A stretch of DNA of 64,000 nt from Methanobacterium sp. SMA-27 (GTDB lineage Archaea > Methanobacteriota > Methanobacteria > Methanobacteriales > Methanobacteriaceae): contig NZ_JQLY01000001.1 of assembly GCF_000744455.1 (NCBI RefSeq), positions 62,001-126,000 of the forward strand. Direction: 5' to 3'. Below are positions 53,760-64,000 of this stretch, in pieces; the first letter of the stretch is position 1, and the number at the start of each line of letters is the position of its first letter. The notes beneath the pieces are model-generated. The model was not told the DNA's origin and did no database searches. It worked only from the letters and a program-made list of their open reading frames with translations. A program made the position numbers and the translations under genes.

Positions 53760-55952
53760 GTGAGTAGACGTACTAAAATGATTAATAAGATTAAGGAATT
53801 GATGTACACTCCTAAGTATATAAGGAACATAGGTATTGTGGCCCATATTGACCACGGGAAAACCACACTATCTGACAACCTCCTGGCTGGAGCGGGCATG
53901 ATCTCTAGAGAACTTGCAGGTGATCAGCGGTTTCTGGACTTTGATGACCAGGAACAAGCAAGAGGAATTACCATAGATGCAGCAAACGTTTCAATGGTCC
54001 ACAAGTACAGGGAAGATGAGTACCTAATAAACCTCATAGACACACCTGGTCACGTTGACTTCGGTGGAGATGTTACAAGGGCAATGAGAGCTGTTGACGG
54101 TGCAGTTGTTGTTATATGTGCAGTTGAAGGTATAATGCCACAGACAGAAACTGTTCTGCGTCAGGCTTTAAAAGAAAATGTTCGGCCTGTTTTATTCATA
54201 AACAAGGTTGATCGTCTTATAAACGAGCTCAAACTTGAGGGAGACGAATTACAGAACAGGTTCCTTAAGATAATAGCCAGTGCTAATAAGCTCATAAAAA
54301 ATATGGCTCCAGAGCAGTTCAAGAAGGAATGGCTTGCAAGAGTTGAGGATGGAAGTGTTGCATTTGGATCAGCATATCATAATTGGGCTATAAATGTTCC
54401 AATGATGCAGAAAACAGGTATAACATTTAACGATATTCGTGAAGCTTGTCGAGACGACAAACAGAAGGACTTAGCAGACAAAGTTCCTATACACGATGTA
54501 CTTTTAGGGATGGTTGTGGACCACCTTCCAAGTCCTGATGTCTCCCAGAGATACAGGGTGCCAAGTATATGGAATGGTGATATAGAATCTGTTGAAGGGC
54601 AGGGTATGATTAACACCGACCCAGATTCACCACTTGCTGTGATGATCACAAACGTAAGCATAGACAAACATGCAGGTGAAATTGCAACTGGAAGGGTTTA
54701 TGGTGGAACCATAGAAAAAGGATCTGAAATATATTTCGTAGGATCCCATGGAAAAGCCAGAATCCAACAAGTAGGAGTTTACATGGGCCCAGAACGTATT
54801 AACACAGATAAAGTTCCTGCAGGAAACATAGTCGCTATAACCGGTGCAAAGAATGCTATGGCTGGTGAAACAGTAACCAACCTCGGAACTACTATTGATG
54901 CATTCGAAGGTATTGAACACATATCTGAACCAGTTGTTACGGTTGCAGTCGAAGCCAAAAGCACCAAAGACCTTCCAAAACTCATAGAAGTTTTAAGACA
55001 AATTGGAAAGGAAGATCCAACTGTGAGGGTTGAGATTAACGAAGAAACAGGCGAACACCTCATATCAGGTATGGGTGAACTTCACCTTGAGATCATAACC
55101 TACCGTATAGATGAAAAAGGTGTGGAAATCGAGACTTCAGAACCAATCGTTGTGTACAGGGAAACTATTGCCGGAAAAGCAGGCCCTGTCGAAGGAAAAT
55201 CTCCGAACAAGCACAACAGGTATTATATTGACATAGAACCTTTATCCGACGAACTTTTCAATGCCATTCAGGACGGAAAGATCAAAGAAGGCCGTGTTAA
55301 AAAGAAAGAAAACACTTCAACCTTCACGGAGTATGGTCTTCCCAAGGACGAGGCCAAAAAGGTATGGGATGTTTACAAAAGATCTCTCTTTATCAATATG
55401 ACACGTGGTATCCAGTACCTGGATGAGATAAAAGAACTTCTACTCGAAGGATTTGAAAGTGCACTTGATGATGGGCCAATAGCCAGAGAGAAGGTTATGG
55501 GACTTAAAATAACACTCAAAGACGCTAAAATTCACGAGGATGCTGTTCACAGGGGTCCTGCTCAGGTTTTACCCGCAATAAGGAAAGCTGTGTACGGTGC
55601 AATCATGCTGGCCAACCCAACACTATTGGAGCCAATACAAAAAGTATTTATCAACGTTCCACAAGACTATATGGGTGCAGCAACTAGGGAAATACAAAAC
55701 AGAAGAGGACAGATAGTGGACATGTCACAAGAAGGAGACATGGCTACATTGGAATCAACTGTACCTGTTGCTGAAATGTTCGGATTCGCAGGAGATATAA
55801 GATCTGCTGCTGAAGGTCGATGTCTCTGGTCAACAGAGAGTGCTGGCTTTGTAAGATTGCCTCCTGAACTTCAGAAGACAATTATAAGAGAGATAAGAGC
55901 TAGGAAAGGATTAACTCCAGAGCCTTACGGACCAGACCATTACATAGGCTGA
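53760..55952 (+). CDS. fusA: Translation elongation factor 2
   Basis: EF-2 is the GTPase that moves tRNA and mRNA through the ribosome. Motifs are [19 protein letters not shown] (P-loop), [13 protein letters not shown] (switch I), [12 protein letters not shown] (switch II) and NKVDRL. The modified-histidine loop appears as [15 protein letters not shown], whose His would become diphthamide, as in archaeal and eukaryotic EF-2. I start at GTG 53760 ([14 protein letters not shown]) since AGGTGAT precedes it; the frame extends to 53751. The product is about 730 residues. Confidence 0.96.
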   Translation: MSRRTKMINKIKELMYTPKYIRNIGIVAHIDHGKTTLSDNLLAGAGMISRELAGDQRFLDFDDQEQARGITIDAANVSMVHKYREDEYLINLIDTPGHVDFGGDVTRAMRAVDGAVVVICAVEGIMPQTETVLRQALKENVRPVLFINKVDRLINELKLEGDELQNRFLKIIASANKLIKNMAPEQFKKEWLARVEDGSVAFGSAYHNWAINVPMMQKTGITFNDIREACRDDKQKDLADKVPIHDVLLGMVVDHLPSPDVSQRYRVPSIWNGDIESVEGQGMINTDPDSPLAVMITNVSIDKHAGEIATGRVYGGTIEKGSEIYFVGSHGKARIQQVGVYMGPERINTDKVPAGNIVAITGAKNAMAGETVTNLGTTIDAFEGIEHISEPVVTVAVEAKSTKDLPKLIEVLRQIGKEDPTVRVEINEETGEHLISGMGELHLEIITYRIDEKGVEIETSEPIVVYRETIAGKAGPVEGKSPNKHNRYYIDIEPLSDELFNAIQDGKIKEGRVKKKENTSTFTEYGLPKDEAKKVWDVYKRSLFINMTRGIQYLDEIKELLLEGFESALDDGPIAREKVMGLKITLKDAKIHEDAVHRGPAQVLPAIRKAVYGAIMLANPTLLEPIQKVFINVPQDYMGAATREIQNRRGQIVDMSQEGDMATLESTVPVAEMFGFAGDIRSAAEGRCLWSTESAGFVRLPPELQKTIIREIRARKGLTPEPYGPDHYIG

Positions 55953-56011
55953 TCAAAAATTAATGAATAAAACTAATAAAATTATACAAATGTTAAATGG
56001 AGGTATATTTT

Positions 56012-57253
<1,242 letters not shown>

Positions 57254-57269
57254 TTAACAGATAATAACT

Positions 57270-57300
57270 GAAGGTAATATTAAACCTTCTTTTTATTTTT
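57270..57300 (+). terminator. Hairpin plus T-run after EF-1A
   Basis: GAAGGT (57270-57275) pairs perfectly with ACCTTC (57284-57289) over an eight-base AT loop, followed directly by a T-rich run at 57290-57300. It may reduce read-through into rps10 or simply act in processing, since the rps10 ribosome binding site follows at once. Confidence 0.5.
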
Positions 57301-57313
57301 ATGGAGGATTGGA

Positions 57314-57622
57314 ATGCACAAAGCCAGAATAAAACTCACAGGTACAGATCCTGAGAAACTTGCATATGTATGTGATCAGCTCAAAAGAATAGCAGAGAGA
57401 ACAGGCGTGGACCTATCCGGACCAATACCATTGCCAACCAAAAAACTTGTGGTGCCAACCCGTAAATCTCCAGATGGAGAGGGAAAAGCAACATGGGAAA
57501 AATGGGAGCTCCGAATCCACAAGAGACTTGTTGGGATTGAAGCAGATGAACGTGCAATGCGTCAAGTCATGAAGGTCAATGTACCAGACAACGTGAGCAT
57601 AGAAATCGAATTAAAAAGCTAA
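57314..57622 (+). CDS. rps10: Ribosomal protein S10
   Basis: S10 is a small-subunit head protein, also a NusG-linked transcription partner in bacteria. The 102-residue protein reads [40 protein letters not shown] and [19 protein letters not shown], the standard archaeal pattern. GGAGG precedes the ATG. It is the last gene of the conserved translation block; a six-T run follows the stop at 57637-57642. Confidence 0.96.
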   Translation: MHKARIKLTGTDPEKLAYVCDQLKRIAERTGVDLSGPIPLPTKKLVVPTRKSPDGEGKATWEKWELRIHKRLVGIEADERAMRQVMKVNVPDNVSIEIELKS

Positions 57623-57649
57623 TATAGCTTAACCCCTTTTTTATATTAT

Positions 57650-57734
57650 GCCGGGATAGCCTAGCCAGGGAAGGCGCAGGACTTGAGATCCTGTGGAGTT
57701 TGACTCCACCTGGGTTCAAATCCCAGTCCCGGCG
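57650..57734 (+). tRNA. tRNA-Ser (anticodon TGA)
   Basis: The acceptor stem GCCGGGA pairs with TCCCGGC, with discriminator G. The anticodon arm CAGGA-CTTGAGA-TCCTG gives TGA, reading UCA. A long variable arm, TGGAGTTTGACTCCA, is typical of serine tRNA. Leucine (GAG) was considered, but that alignment breaks the anticodon stem. CCA is not encoded. Confidence 0.92.
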
Positions 57735-57829
57735 TTCAAACCCTTACAAAGTTTGATATAATAAATTTTTATATTCTAATTTTAAATTTTTGAATTAACA
57801 ATTCATATCACACCTAGAGAGGATGCTCG

Positions 57830-58306
57830 ATGAGTTACACCCAAATATCAACTTTCATAAAAACAATAACAGGAATCACAATAGGTAAAATACAATTCAA
57901 AAGAGACGAAATCAATAAAACTGTACAAATGTTAGATGGCCATAGATTCACTGTATTTAGACATGTAATAAAAAAATCAAAAAATCAGAAAGGGCAAAAA
58001 CCAGCAGTATTGTGTGTCAGATTTCATGTAAACGGAATGTCACCCGAAAGAAACATAAAATTTTCACTTTTGCCAATGTTATTTATACTTGGTCTTCCCG
58101 GATTAAGGGAAAAATATTGGATGATAAATAGAAGAAACGGAGATTTCCAGGGATTATATGAATGGAACAGTGTTGAACAAGCTGAAGAATATGTCAATTC
58201 TTTTGCAATGAATTTTATGACAAAAAGATCCATTCCAGGTTCAGTTTCATATGAGATAATTCCAGAAATTGGTCTGGCTGATCATCTAAGACATTTAGAA
58301 CTATAA
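57830..58306 (+). CDS. Hypothetical protein of dimeric alpha/beta-barrel (YdhR-like) character
   Basis: No firm family is assigned. The 158-residue protein has a basic N-terminal half, then FSLLPMLFILGLPGLREKYW, NGDFQGLYEWNSVEQAEEYV and MTKRSIPGSVSYEIIP. The latter part resembles the ferredoxin-like repeat of YdhR and other small monooxygenase-fold proteins that bind hydrophobic ligands. It lies between tRNA-Ser and the Ku gene but is separated from Ku by 150 bases, so a link is not implied. AGAGGATG lies before the ATG. Confidence 0.5.
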   Translation: MSYTQISTFIKTITGITIGKIQFKRDEINKTVQMLDGHRFTVFRHVIKKSKNQKGQKPAVLCVRFHVNGMSPERNIKFSLLPMLFILGLPGLREKYWMINRRNGDFQGLYEWNSVEQAEEYVNSFAMNFMTKRSIPGSVSYEIIPEIGLADHLRHLEL

Positions 58307-58466
58307 ATACATCAATAATTTATCATAATCATAATTTCTATTTTTTAAATTCTATAACTATTTATTATAAAACTCTCTAAAAAATTCTCAGTTCAATTAT
58401 TTTAAATAAAAAATAATTTATGGCTTCAAATCCAAATATAAACATAATACTTTTTGGAGGGTGATC

Positions 58467-59228
58467 ATGAGGTCAATATGGTCGGGATATTTATCATTTG
58501 GTTCAATTCTCATACCTGTCCGTCAATATGCTGCAAGCGGAACTCTTCATGTCAGTTTTCACCAAGTTCATAAGACTGATTGTGGAAGAGTTCGTTATAA
58601 GAAGGTGTGTGAAAAGGATGGTGAGGAACTCAATCCTGAAGATATAATAAAAGCATATATTGTTGGGGGTGAATGTCTTAAATTCACTGACGAAGAATTA
58701 GATTCTCTCAAACCATTTTCAACAAAAATTATGGAAATATTAGGTTTCTGCAACATTGAAGAAATCCCTATGGAAGCACTGAACAAACCATATTATCTAG
58801 GTACAGATTCTCCAAAGAAGGGAGGGGCAGGTAAAAGTTTTCTTCTATTAAAAGAATCAATGAATAAGAGCAATAAAGTAGCGGTAGTTAAGTGGGTGTC
58901 AAGAACCAACGAGTATCTTGGAATGTTACAACCATATGAAAAAGGTCTACTCCTAAAACAGCTTTTATATCATGAACAAGTAAAGCCAATAGAAGAAGTT
59001 GAAGTATTAGATGCCGAAGTTGAAGATGAATTGGTTGATAAGGGAGTTAAGGCTATTGAAAAGATGACATTCAAGTTTGATTGGTCAAAATACACAGAAA
59101 CCTACACTCAAGAGGTTAAGGAACTTGTTGAAAAGAAATTCATAGGTGAAGAAGTGGTAGTGGGTGAATTCAAAGTACCCGAAACCCGTTCAATTGAAGC
59201 TGAATTAGAAAAGATGCTGGAAGAATAG
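58467..59228 (+). CDS. ku: Ku-family DNA end-binding protein
   Basis: Ku encircles broken DNA ends and recruits a ligase in non-homologous end joining. The protein begins MRSIWSGYLSFGSILIPVRQY, the classical prokaryotic Ku opening. HQVHKTDCGRVRYKKVCEKDGEEL, IMEILGFCNIEEIPMEALNKPYYLGTD and YEKGLLLKQLLYHEQV follow. The length of about 253 residues is normal for single-domain prokaryotic Ku. ATG 58467 is six bases after GGAGG. The ligase gene follows after 16 bases. Ku is common in bacteria but scattered in archaea, suggesting gene transfer. Confidence 0.93.
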   Translation: MRSIWSGYLSFGSILIPVRQYAASGTLHVSFHQVHKTDCGRVRYKKVCEKDGEELNPEDIIKAYIVGGECLKFTDEELDSLKPFSTKIMEILGFCNIEEIPMEALNKPYYLGTDSPKKGGAGKSFLLLKESMNKSNKVAVVKWVSRTNEYLGMLQPYEKGLLLKQLLYHEQVKPIEEVEVLDAEVEDELVDKGVKAIEKMTFKFDWSKYTETYTQEVKELVEKKFIGEEVVVGEFKVPETRSIEAELEKMLEE

Positions 59229-59244
59229 AAAATGGTGATTTATA

Positions 59245-60138
59245 ATGCCTAACATGATTGAACCCATGCTGGCAACCCTAACAAATCCAAAGAATTTGAA
59301 ATTAACTGGTACTTGGATTATCGAACCAAAATATGATGGTGAGAGGATCATAGCTGTCCGTTATGGTGATAAAATAGATTTATGGACCCGTAGAAATATT
59401 CAGGCAACCTATAAATTTCCTGAAATAGTAAAAGCATTGACAAAAGAAGTTGATGGAGATAAATGGATACTTGATGGTGAAATGACTGTTAAAGGAGGTT
59501 TTAGACAGTTATTAAACAGAAATGTTGAAGATAGATTTAAAATTAGTTTACTATCACGAAAGATCCCAGCAACATTCAATATTTTTGATATATTACAATA
59601 TGAAAAAGATGATCTAATAAACAGGCCTCTTATGGAGCGTAAAAGCATATTAATGAAAGTGGTACATCCAGAAAACTACATAGAAATTGTTCCATTTAAG
59701 GAAGTAGATAAACCAGATAATCAGTTTCAAGATTATTTAAAACAGGGTTATGAAGGAGCAGTTATCAAGAATCTATATTCTAAATATGAACCTGGAAGAA
59801 GATCAGATAATTGGTTGAAGATTAAAAAAGGAGACACAGTAGATGTACGTATAATAGGAGCCACTAAAAGCACGAGTAGTATACCATTTGGTGCTCTTTT
59901 AATGGAAAAGAATGGAAAATATTTTGGTAGAGTTGGTACAGGCTTTAGTGACCAAGATAGAAAGGATATATTACAACTCCTTAAGGAAAATCAAGCACCT
60001 CTCCAAATAACAGTACCTCCCGATGTGGAACCAGAAATATTAATCACATCTAAACCTCTTTTAGCAGAGATCAAGATGCAAGAGATGATCAAAAGATCTT
60101 CCCGAGCTCCCGTATGGGTCAGATTTAGATGGGAATAA
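59245..60138 (+). CDS. ATP-dependent DNA ligase, LigD ligase-domain type
   Basis: This enzyme seals DNA breaks using ATP and is probably the partner of the adjacent Ku. Nucleotidyltransferase motifs are visible: I, EPKYDGERI (Lys adenylated, about residue 29); III, WILDGEMTV; IIIa, TFNIFDIL; IV, GYEGAVIKN; V, NWLKIKKG. The C-terminal OB domain ends in APVWVRFRWE. At 297 residues it matches the ligase part of LigD and lacks fused polymerase and phosphoesterase domains; none is encoded next to it. It is much smaller than the replicative archaeal LigA-type ATP ligase (about 560 residues). Confidence 0.9.
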   Translation: MPNMIEPMLATLTNPKNLKLTGTWIIEPKYDGERIIAVRYGDKIDLWTRRNIQATYKFPEIVKALTKEVDGDKWILDGEMTVKGGFRQLLNRNVEDRFKISLLSRKIPATFNIFDILQYEKDDLINRPLMERKSILMKVVHPENYIEIVPFKEVDKPDNQFQDYLKQGYEGAVIKNLYSKYEPGRRSDNWLKIKKGDTVDVRIIGATKSTSSIPFGALLMEKNGKYFGRVGTGFSDQDRKDILQLLKENQAPLQITVPPDVEPEILITSKPLLAEIKMQEMIKRSSRAPVWVRFRWE

Positions 60139-60180
60139 TTTTAAAAAAAAATAGAGTAATTTAAATGTGTTAATTTTTAT

Positions 60181-60987
60181 TCAAGTTATTCTTTTTAAAG
60201 TAACAACAACTATCTGTGGAGGTGCAAAAAATCTCACCGGCGCCCACACCATACCAATACCATTGCTTATAATCATTGTATCATCGCCCAATTTTGTTAC
60301 GCCACTAAGATGCTCTTGTTCATATTGAGATTTTATAAATGGAGCATAAAGTCCAAATAAAGTAATTTGCCCTCCATGAGTATGTCCTGCAAGTACCAGA
60401 TCTACCCTTGATTTTGAAACTTTTGGAAAATAGTCCGGTTTATGAGTAACCAATATAACAAAGTCTTCGGGAGTTACATCTTGTAGTATAGGAAGTTGGT
60501 TTGGAACATCTGTGTCCATATCTGCTACTCCTCCCACTCTGATCCTAGAAGAATTGGTGCCTATCCATGCACCATTATTCCCAATATATGTGATGCCTGC
60601 ATTTTGCATGGCATGAATTGATACATTTTTAGGGTCATTATTTCCTAACACACCATAAACCCCTAGAGGTGCCTTTAATTTTGATAAGGATGAAAAAACA
60701 GGTCCAACTGCCGAAGAGTCAGAAGTAACATAATCACCACCGAGGAGGATCATATCTGGCTTTAACTCATTGGTCTGGTTTACAATGCTGTCTACTCTAT
60801 CTTTACTAAAAAATGGACCATAATGAATATCTGTTAAAAAAACTATACGCTTTCCATCAAATTCTGGTGGAATCTGACTTGATTCAATTGTGATTTCTTT
60901 GGTTTGAATTAGATAAGGTTCAACAAAGGAGTAGGCACCAAAAAATATCCCTAGAATTACAATAATTAAAATTAATTTTTTTAACAT
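60181..60987 (-). CDS. Membrane-anchored metallophosphoesterase (YkuE/LpxG-like)
   Basis: This calcineurin-like phosphoesterase has an N-terminal membrane segment (about residues 4-22), so the catalytic domain probably faces outside. Metal-ligand motifs are complete: FLTDIHYG (about residues 50-57), LGGDYV, GVLGNNDP (GNxD/H type) and LVTHKPD with LAGHTHGGQI. Related bacterial enzymes cleave UDP-diacylglucosamine or other pyrophosphates, a substrate absent in archaea, so the real target is unknown. It is convergent with the ligase gene. Confidence 0.88.
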   Translation of the reverse strand: MLKKLILIIVILGIFFGAYSFVEPYLIQTKEITIESSQIPPEFDGKRIVFLTDIHYGPFFSKDRVDSIVNQTNELKPDMILLGGDYVTSDSSAVGPVFSSLSKLKAPLGVYGVLGNNDPKNVSIHAMQNAGITYIGNNGAWIGTNSSRIRVGGVADMDTDVPNQLPILQDVTPEDFVILVTHKPDYFPKVSKSRVDLVLAGHTHGGQITLFGLYAPFIKSQYEQEHLSGVTKLGDDTMIISNGIGMVWAPVRFFAPPQIVVVTLKRIT

Positions 60988-61536
60988 TTTAGCATCCTTT
61001 CATAAATTTTGATAAAATAATTTAAATTTAGAATATTATTTTCTAAAAAAAGTCTAATAACATTGGAATTTAATTTATTTTCCCCATGCTATCTTTTTCA
61101 TTATATTTTATATTAAATAAATGGTTGGTTGACTATGCATCTTTAGAATATGTTTATGCTCAAATTATTTTTAAGTTTTAGTTAGCCTATTTCCAATAAT
61201 ATGTTTTAATTCTAATTTAAAACCAAAATCTTTTAGAAAATAATTCAAGATTTGTCTTAAAGATGTTCAAAAATAATAAACACCTTTCTATAATCACCCA
61301 ACATTAAATTTGAAACTTCTTAATATTTTTTTAACCTAATAAAAGTTTAAAATTACAATTAAGAATTGATACTAGCCGATCTAATTTGGGTGTCATTTAG
61401 GCATAGGTACTTATCGTTTATTAACAATACAAATATACATACATAACTCAAGAAAGTAGATACTAAAATTTTCAAGCTTACAAATAATTTTTTGAATAAA
61501 TAATAAACAATATTAATTATAAATTGGAGAGATAAG
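60988..61536. other. Divergent intergenic region, about 550 bases
   Basis: This AT-rich DNA lies between the divergent phosphoesterase and NYN genes. No open frame with a plausible ribosome binding site, no tRNA and no strong stem were seen. The last 20 bases hold the GGAGAGATAAG site of the NYN gene. Confidence 0.4.
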
Positions 61537-62034
61537 ATGCATCGTTTTGATAAATTAACTTCATTTAAAGATTACATTCCACTTATAAGAGAAAATTCAC
61601 ACGGAAAAAATATAGGACTTCTTGTAGACGGTCCTAATATGCTTCGAAAAGAATTTGACTGCAATTTAGATACAGTAAGAGATTTAATTTCTGAACATGG
61701 TAATATCAAAGTTGGTAAAGTTTTTCTTAATCAATACGCTTCAGACAAGCTTATAGAGGCTGTTGTAAATCAGGGATTTTCACCAATGATCGTAGCAGGG
61801 GAAACAGATGTTCAACTTGCCGTTGAGGCGTTTGAACTTATACACAATCCTAATATTGATGTGATTGCCATTATGACTCGTGATGTGGATTTCTTCCCAT
61901 TAATAAATGTTGCCAAGGAACACGGGAAAAAAACTATTGTAATTGGAGCAGAACCAGGATTCAGTGTAGCTTTAAAGAATTGTGCAGATAGTACAATTAC
62001 TCTAAAAACACACCAACCACCAAGCGCAGCTTAA
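61537..62034 (+). CDS. NYN-domain protein (predicted PIN-like RNase, archaeal TIGR00288 type)
   Basis: NYN domains are PIN-related metal-dependent RNases. The 165-residue protein has the key acidic residues: Asp in GLLVDGPNM (about residues 28-36), Asp in [14 protein letters not shown] and the [10 protein letters not shown] motif (about 108-117). [10 protein letters not shown] follows, the typical end of the fold. No extra OST-HTH domain is fused. GGAGAG precedes the ATG. The substrate is unknown; processing or decay of RNA is inferred from the fold. Confidence 0.85.
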   Translation: MHRFDKLTSFKDYIPLIRENSHGKNIGLLVDGPNMLRKEFDCNLDTVRDLISEHGNIKVGKVFLNQYASDKLIEAVVNQGFSPMIVAGETDVQLAVEAFELIHNPNIDVIAIMTRDVDFFPLINVAKEHGKKTIVIGAEPGFSVALKNCADSTITLKTHQPPSAA

Positions 62035-62182
62035 TTAATTCATTTTTCAATTCTTTTTTTAAAGTTACTTAGATTATATTTTTTCGAAATTTACATTGTT
62101 ATTTTTTAAAGTAAAATCCTTATGTTGGATAAAAATTTTTATTATATAATGATGACATAAGTAAATTCTGGAGAGTTTGTTT

Positions 62183-62647
62183 ATGGAGATAGTAGAAAAA
62201 AGAATAGAAGAAACAAGAGTAGCTTATGCACAATTTAAAGGGAGTTATAATAAAATTCCGGAGCATATGCAAGAAGTTGGTCAGTGGGTTATTGATGATG
62301 GTTTAGAAATGACTGGCATGGTATACGGTTCTTATTTCAACAGTCCTGATGAAGTTTCAGAGGATGAACTTGAATATGAAATAGGATTTTCATTTAAGGA
62401 AGATTTAAAGATTCAAGAAGGTAAATTGGGGTATAAAGAGATACCAGAACATTCAGTACTGGCAGCAGTACACAAAGGACCTTATACTAATGTAGGTCCT
62501 GTAATCCGTGCAATAGCGAAATATGCAGCAGAAAATGGGTATGATGTAGTTGGTCCAGTTACAGAGGTCTACCTCAATGATCCTAGTCAAGTTTTGCCTC
62601 AAGAGTTACTAACTGAAGTAAGATTTCCAGTGATTAAAATGGGTTAA
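62183..62647 (+). CDS. GyrI-like small-molecule-binding domain protein, copy 1
   Basis: This stand-alone GyrI/AraC effector-binding-type domain of about 154 residues would bind small molecules. It shows TRVAYAQFKGSYNKIPEHMQ, the SYFNSPDEV segment, EHSVLAAVHKGPYTNVG (the family's HKGPY motif, about residues 95-111) and LLTEVRFPV at the end. ATG 62183 follows GGAGAG; TTG 62177 is too close. No DNA-binding domain is attached. A paralogue lies about 500 bases downstream. Confidence 0.85.
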   Translation: MEIVEKRIEETRVAYAQFKGSYNKIPEHMQEVGQWVIDDGLEMTGMVYGSYFNSPDEVSEDELEYEIGFSFKEDLKIQEGKLGYKEIPEHSVLAAVHKGPYTNVGPVIRAIAKYAAENGYDVVGPVTEVYLNDPSQVLPQELLTEVRFPVIKMG

Positions 62648-63126
62648 TATTCAGTTAACCTTAAAATATTTTTTTTATCTTTCAATAGAAATGGAATAAC
62701 TGAGAAATGATTTCAATGCAACCCAGAGAATAGATCCTCATATATCAGAAATTTGATATTCAAATATGATACGATTCCCTAATTATGAATCTTTACTTTA
62801 AAAATTTAAAAGATATTTGAAAATATTTGACGAGCACAAGAAGAGGTTGAATTCCAGAAGAATTATTTGGAAACTTTCAAATATTTTTTGGTAAAAAATG
62901 TGGAAACAGTTGAATATCAATTAAAAAGATTTGGATATAAAATATTTCTCTTAAGACAGATGAACTTAAATTATTATTGTAAGAACATTTTTTGGGATAG
63001 TTAAAGTGTTTTTGATATGTGCTAAGTAGGATTTTATAAATAATTATAAATTTGAATTAATCTTAATTTTTATATAAATTAGAACAGAATATTTATAGAT
63101 CAATAATTTATGAAGGGGGTCTTAAT
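62648..63126. other. Intergenic region with a possible gene relic, about 480 bases
   Basis: The gap is AT-rich. It contains a coding-like stretch without a start (see the relic entry at 62831-63004) and an AT-rich promoter-like segment near 63065-63085 for the downstream gene, whose GGGGG site lies just before its ATG. Confidence 0.4.
62831..63004 (+). pseudogene. Possible gene remnant, unidentified
   Basis: A 57-codon open stretch, without a start codon, reads AQEEVEFQKNYLETFKYFLV and then ETVEYQLKRFGYKIF with an ordinary amino acid mix. Just upstream another frame reads FKRYLKIFDEHKK, so the two could join through a one-base shift around 62833. I cannot name the family. It may be chance. 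Confidence 0.25.
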
Positions 63127-63585
63127 ATGGAAATCAAACTGAAAAAAACTGAAGAAAAGCCAGTAGCATATATATTTTATACAGGGCCCGTGGAGGATAT
63201 GGGTGATTTAATTGGGGAGATAGTTGATTGGATGATGGCACAAAATGTTGAAATGACTGGTCCACCATATTCTGCTTATTACACAAGTCCGGCGGAAGTC
63301 GCACCTCAAGATATGCAATATGAAATGGGAGTTCCTTTTGCGGGACAAGCATCAGAAGCAGGAAAGGTAAAAATAAAAACCATGCCTGTTCAAAAAGTCA
63401 TTTCTGCTATTCACAAAGGACCTTACAGTGAAGTTGGTCAGGTGTATGAAGTTTTAATGAACAAAGTTATTGAAGATGGATATCAAATGATTGGTGCACC
63501 CATTGAGATATACTTCAACAGCCCTATGGAAGTACCCGAATCTGATCTGTTAACAGAAATACAATTTCCTGTTGTTAAAATTTGA
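63127..63585 (+). CDS. GyrI-like small-molecule-binding domain protein, copy 2
   Basis: This is a 152-residue paralogue of the gene at 62183, with matching positions: PVAYIFYTGPVEDMGDLIG, MTGPPYSAYYTSPAEV, MPVQKVISAIHKGPYSEVG and LLTEIQFPVVKI. By eye roughly a third to two-fifths of residues are shared. The two copies probably arose by duplication and now bind different ligands. GGGGG lies just before the ATG. No regulator gene is fused or adjacent. Confidence 0.85.
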   Translation: MEIKLKKTEEKPVAYIFYTGPVEDMGDLIGEIVDWMMAQNVEMTGPPYSAYYTSPAEVAPQDMQYEMGVPFAGQASEAGKVKIKTMPVQKVISAIHKGPYSEVGQVYEVLMNKVIEDGYQMIGAPIEIYFNSPMEVPESDLLTEIQFPVVKI

Positions 63586-63752
63586 TATTATAAATTTTAT
63601 ATTAAGTAGATGCCAGCAACATTCATTTATTGTAGGATAGATTTGAAAGTAATATTCACATGATCCAAGATTTTAATTATCAAAAATAGAAATTAGAAAT
63701 CAATGATGGAAGTACATTTTACATTCAAGTTTTTCAGTTTGGCAGTATGTAA

Positions 63753-64000
63753 TTATTTCTTCTTCAATTCTTTCCCAGAATATATATCTTCAAAATAGAT
63801 ATCCTTATAATCTTGAATCATATCGGGGAATTCTGTTTTAAGCCACCTATTAACAGAACCCCATATATTACCAACAATATTCAAATTTTCAAACATGAAA
63901 TAATCGGCATAACTTCTAGTTTGACTAATTATCTCCTTCCAATTAGTAATAAATGGAATAATAGGGCTTATAAATACATAGCTTGTTATATGCTCTTCAT
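63753..64000 (-). CDS. Radical SAM protein of the spore-photolyase-like family, C-terminal end (cut by window)
   Basis: The minus strand is open from the window edge to TAA 63753-63755, giving 82 codons. The sequence reads TSYVFISPIIPFITNWKEII, YADYFMFENLNIVGN and WGSVNRWLKTEFPD. This matches the C-terminal part of SPL-type radical SAM proteins, which end in such an FENLN segment. The cysteine motif and start lie beyond position 64000. The exact reaction is unknown. Confidence 0.65.
   Translation of the reverse strand, partial: EEHITSYVFISPIIPFITNWKEIISQTRSYADYFMFENLNIVGNIWGSVNRWLKTEFPDMIQDYKDIYFEDIYSGKELKKK

Noticed and set aside
57650..57734. tRNA-Leu (GAG) reading of the 57650 tRNA
   Set aside because: Placing GAG in the anticodon breaks the anticodon stem; TGA with a G discriminator fits serine.

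Overview
This window looks like the chromosome of a mesophilic hydrogenotrophic methanogen of the order Methanobacteriales, most likely Methanobacterium or a close relative. The DNA is strongly AT-rich. RNA polymerase subunit B is split into B'' and B', and subunit A into A' and A''. Methanogen-specific genes are present: component A2 of methyl-coenzyme M reductase activation, methanogenesis marker 9, F420 synthesis genes and a ferredoxin-type 2-oxoglutarate oxidoreductase. Archaeal lipid and pterin genes are present, and the tRNA genes do not encode CCA. Most starts follow purine-rich ribosome binding sites. No rRNA operon, CRISPR array or intact insertion sequence was seen.

Layout. Positions 1-2200 hold an AAA ATPase and a membrane protein. 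Positions 2300-14300 are almost entirely on the minus strand: tetrapyrrole synthesis leading to F430 (hemA, precorrin-2 dehydrogenase), methanogenesis marker 9 and AtwA; then a deazaflavin/purine group (arfA, cofD, cofE, purO); then an ExbB/ExbD proton-channel pair, RNase HII and an MreB-like protein with an unknown partner. Positions 14870-20900 (plus) carry archaetidylserine synthesis, a DUF515-like membrane protein, a strong hairpin element, an exported protein, a sortase, the pterin gene mptD and two small membrane proteins. After larB (minus) comes a worn region with a cupredoxin gene interrupted by a stop, an MFS exporter, a small zinc-ribbon protein and a response-regulator relic.

Positions 25130-33220 are a nitrogen-fixation cluster (nifH, nifI1, nifI2, nifD, nifK, nifE, nifN, nifX, ferredoxin) behind a textbook NrpR operator. 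Four single-base frameshifts fall in nifD (two), nifE and nifX, whereas the rest of the window's conserved genes read through cleanly. This is either recent decay of the operon or clustered sequence error. Next come korDABC with sucC (the reductive route between succinyl-CoA and 2-oxoglutarate), two membrane or exported proteins, Taw1, and the glycolytic or gluconeogenic pair tpiA-pgk.

Positions 43470-57740 form the core information-processing block: five tRNAs, rpoH-rpoB''-rpoB'-rpoA'-rpoA''-rpl30e-nusA-rps12-rps7-EF2-EF1A-rps10, then tRNA-Ser. Beyond it are a Ku plus ATP-dependent DNA ligase pair (a bacterial-type end-joining module, uncommon in archaea), a membrane metallophosphoesterase, a NYN-domain protein, two GyrI-like paralogues, and the end of a radical SAM gene cut by the window edge.
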